Assembly: GCA_029565815.1 (NCBI GenBank)
Contig: JAKQNL010000307.1
Coordinates: 1 to 5,006, forward strand
DNA length: 5,006 nt
Direction: 5' to 3'
Source of the DNA: Spirochaetota bacterium
GTDB lineage: Bacteria; Spirochaetota; Spirochaetia; Treponematales; UBA12059
Position numbers and translations under genes: made by a program. Shown here one piece after another: positions 1 to 5,006 of this stretch; the stretch's first letter is position 1, and the number at the start of each line of letters is the position of its first letter. A model generated the notes under the pieces. It did not search any database. It was not told where the DNA came from and saw nothing but the letters and a program-made list of their open reading frames with translations.

Positions 1-2958
1 GGTATCGTCGGGCCCAACGGCTGCGGTAAGTCCAACGTGGTGGACGCCATCAAGTGGGTTGTGGGCGAGCAGTCGGCCCGATCCCTGCGCGCGGAGTCCA
101 TGGAAGACATCATCTTCAACGGCACCGAGAGCCGTAAGGCCTTAAGCGTTGCCGAGGTTACGCTGACCATTTCCAACGAGCGCGGCGTCTTACAGCTGGA
201 TGCGCCCGAGATAGCCATCAAGCGGCGCCTGTATCGCTCCGGCGAGAGCGAATACTACATAAACAACCAGCCGGCCAAGCTCAAGGAACTGCGCGAGCTG
301 TTCTGGGACACCGGCATTGGCAAAAGCGCATACTCGGTCATGGAGCAGGGCCGTATCGACCAGATACTGTCTTCCAAGCCAGAGGAACGGCGCTACCTGT
401 TCGAGGAAGCGGCCGGCATCACTAAGCACAAAGTTCGCTCGCGCGAGGCGGAACTGAAGCTGGAGCGCACGGAAGAAAACATGCGCCAGGTGGACGGCAT
501 CCTGGGCGAGGTAAAACGCTCCTATGACAGCCTTAAAATCCAGGCTGATAAAACATTAACATATCGGACGCTGCGCGACGACGTGTTCAACACGGAGCTG
601 GACCTGCACCTGATACGCCTGCGCGGTTTTGTGAACGACAAGGAGCGGCGCGATACGGACCTTGCCGCAAAAACTACCGACCGCGACGCGATGAAGGCTT
701 CTATCGACCTTATCAACCTGTCTTTGGAAGAGAACCTGGATATCGTGAACGGCATGGAAGCCAAGCTTGTGGACGTGCAAAAAACCGTATACGGCTTGGC
801 TGTCGAACGGGTAGGCAAAGAGAAAGAGCGCAAGCTTTTATCCGAGCGCGTAGCCGATGCGAAGGCAAAGATAGACCAGGGAAGGCTTAAGCTAAAGGCC
901 CTGGAAGAAAAACTGGAAGGCCTGCACGATGATGAGGATGAAAAACAGGATATCCTACGCAACCACAAAAGCCGCCTGGCGGAAATAGAAAAAAACATTC
1001 AGGGTTTTGAGCAGTCCATTAAGTCGGCCGAGCAGGGTATACGGGATAACGAAAGCGCTATGGAAAAAGCCGAAGCCGACATTGGCGGCTTTGAGCGGCA
1101 GCTGGTAAGCGCTCAAGCGGAGCTAGACGGCATAACCGACGACATCGTTGGAGAGCTGGATGCGCGCCTTAAGGAATCCGGTTATTCCGCTACGGAGCGC
1201 AAGGCGGCAGAAGAAGCTATCGAAGGGCTTATAGCAGGCATTATAGCCACGCTGTCGGGCAAGGCCGCCATACTAGACGACCTGGCTGTTATAAAAGATT
1301 ACGGCACGGAGGAAGCGCGAACCTTACTGGAAAACGCCCGCCTTGCCCTGGCCGAATCGGTAGAACGAGCAAAGGAGCTCAAGGCTCGGTATGAGGAATA
1401 CCGGCGCACGACTCCTTCGTTCATCGATGAATTTTTGTCGCCGCAAGGCATAATGACCAAAAAACGCGCACTTGATGCATCGATGGGCGCGATAAAGGAA
1501 TCTATCGCTGCTCGACGCGAGCTTATTGTGCGAAAGCGGGAAGAAAACCGCACCCTGTCTGCAAAGATAGACGAGTACCGTGCCACTCTTGAGGAACTGC
1601 GTGGTAACCGTATACGCATGCAAACCCAGGCCCAGGCGGCGGAAGAATCGCTTGCGTTGATACGCCGCGAGATTGCAAGCCAGGAAGCCTTTAAGCGGGA
1701 ACTGGAAGGGGAACTGAACAATGACGAGCGGCGGCTGTCGGATGCGGAAGAAAGCCTTTCGTCCATCGATGAAGAGATAGCCGACATAGAAAAACGCGGC
1801 CGTGATTTAACTGCCGAGCTTGAGCGCCTGGAAAAAGACATAGCCGTAAAGAACTCGGATCTGGGCAAGCGACAGGAAGACCTGCGTAAGAAAATGGATA
1901 AGCTTGCGGCCATGCAGATAGAGCTAGAGCGCATGCATCTTGGCCTTGCTCAAACTGAAACAGAAATTCGTAACGTTAAGGAAAATTTCAAGGATCAGTA
2001 CGGCCGCGATCTTCAGGAATTTGAAGAGCGCATGTACGAGATCCGCACGCCGATAGCGGAGCTTCGCGAGAAACTGGCCGAACGCAAGCAAAAGCTTAAG
2101 GATTTAGGTTCGGTAAACCTGATGGCGCCCGAAGAGTTTTCCGAGGTCAAGGAGCGCTACGAGTTCCTGTCCGGCCAGATGGCCGATTTGCAAAAAGCGC
2201 GGGACGATCTTAAGCGTATAACCCAGGAGATACGCGACGAAAGCGCCCAGCTGTTCCTGGATACCTACAACCGTGTAAAGAAAAATTTTCACAACCTGTT
2301 TAGGCGTTTGTTTGGTGGCGGTCGTGGCGAGCTACGGCTTGTGGATCCGGACCATGTGCTAGAGTCCGGCATAGAGATATACGCCCAGCCGCCGGGAAAG
2401 AAACTGGAAAACATATCGCTCTTGTCCGGCGGCGAAAAGAGCATGACGGCCATAGGCCTTTTGTTCGCCACTTACTTGGTGCGCCCGTCGCCCTTCTGTT
2501 TCCTCGATGAGATAGACGCGGCCCTAGACGAGCAAAACGTGATACGGTTTGTTAACCTGTTGCGCGAGTTTGGAAAGACCAGCCAGTTTATCGTGATAAC
2601 GCACAACAAGAAAACGGTCACCGGCGCCGATGCGCTGTTGGGCGTTACCATGGAAGAGTCCGGCGTTACCAAAGTGATTTCCGTTCGCCTGGAACGCTCC
2701 GACGGCCAGGCTATTTCGGTACCAACACCCGTCGCTTCCATGGACGAGGAAGACATAGAGTACGAACACGGCCGCGAACTTCCCGTACAGCAACCGGAAC
2801 CGAAACACAAGGCTGTGGATACCAGCGAGGCGGCAACTGCTTCTGTCGATGAGCCGTCATCGGAACCGGATGCAACACCGTTAGAGGAACCGCTAGCGGA
2901 TGCTGAACCGGATACAGCAGAACAGAAAGCGCTAGAAGAAGACGGGACTACTCCATGA
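1..2958 (+). CDS. smc: SMC-family chromosome segregation ATPase, 5'-truncated, short form without a recognisable hinge
   Basis: This is an ABC-type ATPase of the SMC family, which acts on DNA in the cytoplasm to compact and segregate chromosomes, normally as a dimer with ScpA/ScpB. The frame is open from base 1, giving 985 visible residues; roughly 25-35 N-terminal residues and the start codon are missing. Visible motifs, numbered from base 1, are Walker A GPNGCGKSN (4-12), WVVGEQSAR (about 19-27), Q-loop MEQGRID (114-120), FEEAAG (134-139), LGSVNL (about 703-708), signature LSGGEKS (808-814), Walker B/D-loop FCFLDEIDAALDE (832-844) and H-loop histidine 868. Charged coiled coil fills about 150-378 and 496-700. 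The apex (about 380-495) lacks hinge motifs, and the core is clearly shorter than the usual ~1180 residues. Residues about 901-985 form an acidic, Pro-rich tail. The stop overlaps the next start as ATGA. Family assignment is near certain; calling it the sole housekeeping Smc is inference. Confidence 0.96.
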   Translation, partial: GIVGPNGCGKSNVVDAIKWVVGEQSARSLRAESMEDIIFNGTESRKALSVAEVTLTISNERGVLQLDAPEIAIKRRLYRSGESEYYINNQPAKLKELRELFWDTGIGKSAYSVMEQGRIDQILSSKPEERRYLFEEAAGITKHKVRSREAELKLERTEENMRQVDGILGEVKRSYDSLKIQADKTLTYRTLRDDVFNTELDLHLIRLRGFVNDKERRDTDLAAKTTDRDAMKASIDLINLSLEENLDIVNGMEAKLVDVQKTVYGLAVERVGKEKERKLLSERVADAKAKIDQGRLKLKALEEKLEGLHDDEDEKQDILRNHKSRLAEIEKNIQGFEQSIKSAEQGIRDNESAMEKAEADIGGFERQLVSAQAELDGITDDIVGELDARLKESGYSATERKAAEEAIEGLIAGIIATLSGKAAILDDLAVIKDYGTEEARTLLENARLALAESVERAKELKARYEEYRRTTPSFIDEFLSPQGIMTKKRALDASMGAIKESIAARRELIVRKREENRTLSAKIDEYRATLEELRGNRIRMQTQAQAAEESLALIRREIASQEAFKRELEGELNNDERRLSDAEESLSSIDEEIADIEKRGRDLTAELERLEKDIAVKNSDLGKRQEDLRKKMDKLAAMQIELERMHLGLAQTETEIRNVKENFKDQYGRDLQEFEERMYEIRTPIAELREKLAERKQKLKDLGSVNLMAPEEFSEVKERYEFLSGQMADLQKARDDLKRITQEIRDESAQLFLDTYNRVKKNFHNLFRRLFGGGRGELRLVDPDHVLESGIEIYAQPPGKKLENISLLSGGEKSMTAIGLLFATYLVRPSPFCFLDEIDAALDEQNVIRFVNLLREFGKTSQFIVITHNKKTVTGADALLGVTMEESGVTKVISVRLERSDGQAISVPTPVASMDEEDIEYEHGRELPVQQPEPKHKAVDTSEAATASVDEPSSEPDATPLEEPLADAEPDTAEQKALEEDGTTP
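1138..1500 (+). other. Non-canonical apex segment replacing the SMC hinge
   Basis: This part of the smc frame (about residues 380-500) lies where a dimerising hinge domain is expected. I cannot find the Gly-rich hinge pattern (G-x-V-x-D-L-I near its start, A-L-G-x-x-L-Q-x-I-V-V further on). Instead there are predicted helices: DARLKESGYSATERKAAEEA, then a more hydrophobic IEGLIAGIIATLSGKAAILDD, then a charged helix, then a compact motif TPSFIDEFLSPQGIMTKKR (about residues 471-489). The segment is centred between the two heads: about 230 residues of coil precede it and about 205-220 follow it, so it probably forms the turn of the antiparallel coiled coil. Absence of hinge motifs is seen directly; the helical apex role is inferred. 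Confidence 0.6.
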
Positions 2959-3353
2959 GCATGTTGAGCGCGCTGCGGGAAACACGCGTTTTTCGCGCCA
3001 TGCTCACGGCGCTAACGGGAAACACAAAGCGTGTTCGTTTGCTCGTTATTGCTGCATCTGGCGCGATCGTTTTACTTGTGCTTATCGGCCTTGCAAATGG
3101 ATCGAGAAGCTGGCACGCGCAACAAGGGGAATCCTCAGCGTCTCTGCTTTACAACACGGAAACCCTTCGCACTATGGTTTTGCCGGGGCCGGCCTTGGGT
3201 GAACCGCCCTTCCCGCTGGCGTTCGAGCGCAAGTCGCGGTATACTCTGGAAGATGTTGCCAGGAACGCCCCGCTGTACGAAGGCGTCAACCTGGATACCC
3301 TTGAGCAAAACAGGAAGGCACAGCTTGATACCCTGTTCCAAAGTGTCGATTAG
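2955..3353 (+). CDS. Small single-pass inner-membrane protein of unknown function
   Basis: I do not recognise this 132-residue protein as a named family. Residues 1-28 are basic (arginines at 8, 11, 14, 26 and 28, lysine 25). A single hydrophobic stretch follows (about 29-47, LLVIAASGAIVLLVLIGLA) and then an 85-residue soluble part. The positive-inside rule puts the N-terminus in the cytoplasm and the C-terminal part outside the membrane. There is no signal-peptidase site or lipobox cysteine, so it is probably a membrane-anchored bitopic protein. The soluble part contains FPLAFERKSRYTLEDVARNA and a charged C-terminal helix. The start at 2955 overlaps the smc stop as ATGA, which suggests translational coupling; an in-frame ATG at 2961 is an alternative. 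The last bases overlap the next gene's start. The hydrophobic segment and the tight overlap support a real gene; the function is unknown. Confidence 0.8.
   Translation: MSMLSALRETRVFRAMLTALTGNTKRVRLLVIAASGAIVLLVLIGLANGSRSWHAQQGESSASLLYNTETLRTMVLPGPALGEPPFPLAFERKSRYTLEDVARNAPLYEGVNLDTLEQNRKAQLDTLFQSVD
3312..3318 (+). promoter_or_regulatory. Ribosome binding site deciding a TTG start
   Basis: AGGAAGG is a purine-rich Shine-Dalgarno-like sequence lying inside the end of the preceding gene. Six bases separate it from the in-frame TTG at 3325. The competing in-frame GTG at 3343 is 24 bases away and has no purine-rich sequence at a usable distance (the bases before it read CCCTGTTCCAAA). This favours TTG, although the stretch also codes for the preceding protein and could match by chance. 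Confidence 0.45.
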
Positions 3354-4695
3354 GCTCGTCGCCTTATGTTTAGCATTTGCCGGGCTTTCCGTCGTCCATG
3401 CCGACGACATTAGGCCGCAGGTGCTCGAAAGTTTTCGCATGCAGGCGCCTCTAGCTAGGCCTTTCATCGTGTGGATGCCCGAAGCCCAGGCTCCGCTTGT
3501 GCTTGCTCCTCTTGTTCCGCCAACCCAGATAACCGTGCTTTCCCAGCTTCCTACTAAGGCTCCATCTGTGGTAGCTCTACCGGAACCTGGCGTCGCTGCA
3601 GATAAAAAACCAGCCGCCCCTGCTACAGCTCCTGCGGCAACAGCTAAACCGGCAGCTCCATCGACAACACCCGCTATAGCGGCTACTACCACATCTCCAG
3701 CTGCTTCAACTAAACCCGCGGCTACAGCTACGGCGCCAGCAGCTCCTGTTACAAGTCCGAGCACTTCCGCAAAACCGGCCGCCACCGCACCGACCTCCGC
3801 GGCAAGCGCGCCCGCAGCAAGCGCGGCCGCTCCTTCGGTTCCGGCTCCTGCAACCCAGGCCACCGCCCTTGCAGCCCAAGTGACGGCGGGCGTTGTTCCG
3901 GATGTGCGTGTCGATGCGTGGAAAGGCCAGCGTTTTGAGTTGCGCCTGCCAGGAAGCGGGTGGACCTTCCTTGGTGATGAAGAAGGAAAAGATGGCGTTC
4001 GATATGAAACCAGAAAATTCGAAAATGGTGAGGCGGTGTTTGCCTTGTATCCGGAAAAAGCCGGGCGCTACCTGCTTCGATTCCAGCGCCAGGATCCGGT
4101 TAGCCTAGGAACTGCAAACGCATTGGTGGAACTGACGGTGCTAGACCCGGCAACAGCTACTGCAAGCACAGCCACCGCGCCTGCGACCAGCGCAAGTAGC
4201 GCAAGCCCGGCATCCAGTGTAAGCCCTCCGGCTGTTAGTTCCGCTCCGGCAGCTGCAACGCTTACCCCCACAACGACTACAAGCGCAACGCCGCTTGCAC
4301 AAAGTACATCCCCGGCATTGAGTGCAGGCGCACCGACAGCAAGTGCACCAAGTGCAAGTGCACCGTCCGCAGGCACTTCAGCTGCAAGCGCGGACCTTGC
4401 ATCCATCACAACGCCTGAAGGGCTCTTGGCATACGCGCGGGATGAATTGTCCGCATCCAGAATACGCACGGCTATTGATGCCTTGGACAAGTACATAGGC
4501 TCGTACCCATACGGCAATGACGAATTGTTTTATCTGTATGGTTTGTCCTACGAACAGGACACGCCATTCCGCAACATAAAGCGCGCATACGAATACTACA
4601 AGCGCGTTCGGGACGACTATCCGCGCAGTAAGCGCTGGCGCGAGGCCGCAGACCGCATCGCATACCTGGAGCGGCATTACTTCGGGCTACGCTAA
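3325..4695 (+). CDS. Secreted Ala/Pro-rich protein with Ig-like middle domain and C-terminal TPR-like domain
   Basis: This is a probable periplasmic or envelope protein of about 456 residues with no firm family name. From the TTG start, residues 1-26 form a signal peptide: a basic n-region (SKVSIR), a hydrophobic core LVALCLAFAGLSVV and a cleavage site after VHA, before DD. A Pro-rich stretch follows (about 40-90), then an Ala/Pro/Thr linker (about 93-188). A compact beta-rich domain (about 193-274) carries FELRLPGSGWTFLGDEE, FALYPEKAGRYLLRFQRQ and VELTVLD, and looks Ig-like. A second Ala/Ser/Pro linker spans about 275-356. The C-terminal 94 residues are helical and TPR-like (AIDALDKYIGSYP, LFYLYGLSYE, AYEYYKRVRDDYPRSKRWREA), as in proteins that hold envelope complexes together. 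The start overlaps the preceding gene by 29 bases; GTG 3343 would shorten it by six residues and keep the signal core. Partner and role are unknown. Confidence 0.85.
   Translation: MIPCSKVSIRLVALCLAFAGLSVVHADDIRPQVLESFRMQAPLARPFIVWMPEAQAPLVLAPLVPPTQITVLSQLPTKAPSVVALPEPGVAADKKPAAPATAPAATAKPAAPSTTPAIAATTTSPAASTKPAATATAPAAPVTSPSTSAKPAATAPTSAASAPAASAAAPSVPAPATQATALAAQVTAGVVPDVRVDAWKGQRFELRLPGSGWTFLGDEEGKDGVRYETRKFENGEAVFALYPEKAGRYLLRFQRQDPVSLGTANALVELTVLDPATATASTATAPATSASSASPASSVSPPAVSSAPAAATLTPTTTTSATPLAQSTSPALSAGAPTASAPSASAPSAGTSAASADLASITTPEGLLAYARDELSASRIRTAIDALDKYIGSYPYGNDELFYLYGLSYEQDTPFRNIKRAYEYYKRVRDDYPRSKRWREAADRIAYLERHYFGLR
3601..3888 (+). repeat. Low-complexity Ala/Pro/Thr linker-coding stretch
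   Basis: About 96 codons encode almost only Ala, Pro, Thr and Ser with spaced lysines, in loosely repeated units such as TKPAA, AKPAA and AAPST. The units are degenerate at DNA level (GCT, GCA, GCC and GCG are mixed), so this is a low-complexity coding region and not an exact DNA repeat. It probably forms an extended flexible spacer between the signal-peptide-proximal region and the Ig-like domain. Confidence 0.75.
4147..4392 (+). repeat. Low-complexity Ala/Ser/Pro linker-coding stretch
   Basis: This second linker of about 82 codons separates the Ig-like domain from the C-terminal TPR-like domain. It differs from the first linker: serine is prominent, lysine is absent, and GCA-AGC/GCA-AGT dicodons recur (encoding Ala-Ser), so it is more regular at DNA level. 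That suggests expansion independent of the first linker. Confidence 0.7.
4339..4368 (+). repeat. 15-bp tandem repeat, two copies (ASAPS)
   Basis: Two adjacent 15-base units begin at 4339 and 4354. They share GCAAGTGCACC exactly and diverge in the last four bases (AAGT versus GTCC). Each encodes Ala-Ser-Ala-Pro-Ser. The unit length is a multiple of three, so gain or loss of copies would change linker length without breaking the frame. Confidence 0.7.
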
Positions 4696-4740
4696 GCGGC
4701 TAAGGCAGTCTTTGCCATTCTTTCCGCAATTCACCACTCA

Positions 4741-4749
4741 TGCTATGCT
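4741..4749 (+). promoter_or_regulatory. Candidate extended -10 promoter element for a leaderless start
   Basis: TGCTATGCT matches an extended -10 (TG-n-TATGCT, with the T-A-n-n-n-T core positions present). I see no good -35 box at 16-19 bases upstream (TTTCCG or TTCCGC are poor), which an extended -10 can tolerate. Only six bases separate the element from the ATG at 4756, so transcription would start at or within a base or two of the start codon. The 60-base gap between genes makes a promoter here plausible; it is a pattern match only. Confidence 0.45.
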
Positions 4750-4755
4750 TGCACC

Positions 4756-5006
4756 ATGAGCACCGAAAAACTGTATTATACCGAACCAGAAACAAGCCAC
4801 TGCGATGCGCGGGTAGTGTCCGTCTGCGATGACGGAGACTCGACCATCATAGAGCTGGACCGCAACCTTTTCTATCCGGAGGGTGGTGGCCAGCCATGCG
4901 ATCTGGGAAGCATAGCAGGCATTCCGGTGCAAAGTGTAACAGAGAGCGATGACGGCCGTATCCTACACCGGCTGTCCGCCCAGGCGATGGCGGATGTATG
5001 CACGCT
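4756..5006 (+). CDS. alaX: AlaX-type alanyl-tRNA editing protein, N-terminal part, 3'-truncated
   Basis: The first 83 residues of an AlaRS-related editing-domain protein are visible and the frame is open to the window end. AlaX proteins are free-standing relatives of the alanyl-tRNA synthetase editing domain; they hydrolyse mischarged tRNA-Ala (Ser- or Gly-tRNA) in the cytoplasm. The diagnostic motif is LFYPEGGGQP (residues 38-47) followed by DLG (49-51), with ILHRL at 69-73, as in the beta-barrel part of this family. The zinc-binding HxxxH motif would lie beyond the window, so catalytic completeness cannot be judged. The protein begins directly with this domain and has no aminoacylation core, which excludes full-length AlaS. 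ATG 4756 is the only reasonable start: no other ATG, GTG or TTG lies in frame between it and the stop at 4693. No Shine-Dalgarno sequence precedes it, and the 22 bases before it contain no GG or GA. It probably begins a separate transcription unit. Confidence 0.9.
   Translation, partial: MSTEKLYYTEPETSHCDARVVSVCDDGDSTIIELDRNLFYPEGGGQPCDLGSIAGIPVQSVTESDDGRILHRLSAQAMADVCT

Noticed and set aside
10..36. Cysteine in place of serine in Walker A (GPNGCGKSN) as a sign of an inactive ATPase.
   Set aside because: The position is variable in SMC proteins, the catalytic Lys and Ser are present, and all other ATPase motifs are intact.
1299..1934. Minus-strand open frame of 211 codons inside smc.
   Set aside because: It is Ser/Arg-rich, typical of the antisense of Glu/Lys/Ala-rich coiled coil, and the + strand is unquestionably SMC.
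3031..3324. Upstream extension of the secreted-protein frame to an ATG at 3031, giving 554 residues.
   Set aside because: The extension overlaps nearly all of the membrane-protein gene in another frame, is rich in Arg, Trp and Cys in the manner of out-of-frame translation, and would bury the clear signal peptide more than 100 residues inside the protein.
3135..3863. Long minus-strand open frame of 242 codons opposite the first linker.
   Set aside because: Its Ala/Gly/Val-rich sequence is the reverse complement of the Ala/Pro/Thr codons. It has no recognisable domain, and the + strand has a signal peptide and a coherent domain layout.
4068..4517. Minus-strand open frame of 149 codons opposite the second linker.
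   Set aside because: Same cause: low-complexity alanine codons read on the other strand give few stops. Its sequence is a monotonous Ala/Val/Gly run.
4704..4722. Possible terminator hairpin GGCA-GTCTT-TGCC after the secreted-protein gene.
   Set aside because: The stem has only four base pairs, extends poorly, and is followed by a mixed ATTCTTTCC and not a clean T-run, so it is too weak to call.

Overview
The window looks like part of a bacterial chromosome with moderately high GC. It is dense with genes, and all of them are on the + strand. I see no rRNA, tRNA, CRISPR array, insertion sequence or phage gene. The best guess for the organism is a spirochaete of the Treponema/Spirochaeta type. 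This rests on a short SMC protein with no recognisable hinge, and on an envelope protein whose central Ig-like domain (LPGSGW...LGDEE) reminds me of treponemal hypothetical proteins. Both points are recalled family resemblance, not search results, so the assignment is tentative.

Layout. (1) 1-2958: an SMC-type chromosome segregation ATPase lacking only the first few dozen residues. Walker A, Q-loop, ABC signature, Walker B and H-loop are all intact. The arms are short, a non-canonical segment sits at the apex where the hinge should be, and an acidic tail follows the C-terminal head. (2) 2955-3353: a small single-pass membrane protein of unknown function, joined to smc by an ATGA stop/start overlap. 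(3) About 3325-4695: a secreted, probably periplasmic protein made of a signal peptide, an Ala/Pro/Thr linker, a small beta domain, an Ala/Ser/Pro linker and a C-terminal TPR-like helical domain. Its start lies inside gene 2. (4) 4696-4755: a 60-base gap with no convincing terminator but a good extended -10 box placed so that transcription would begin at or next to the following ATG. (5) 4756-5006: the start of an AlaX-type alanyl-tRNA editing protein, cut off by the window end.

The first three genes overlap and are probably one transcription unit whose promoter lies upstream of the window. They link a chromosome-organising ATPase to two envelope proteins. A shared function is not shown by the sequence; shared expression is the safer reading. 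The AlaX gene appears to start its own unit. The most unusual item is the SMC: its two coiled-coil arms are nearly equal in length and meet at a roughly 115-residue segment that does not resemble the SMC hinge.
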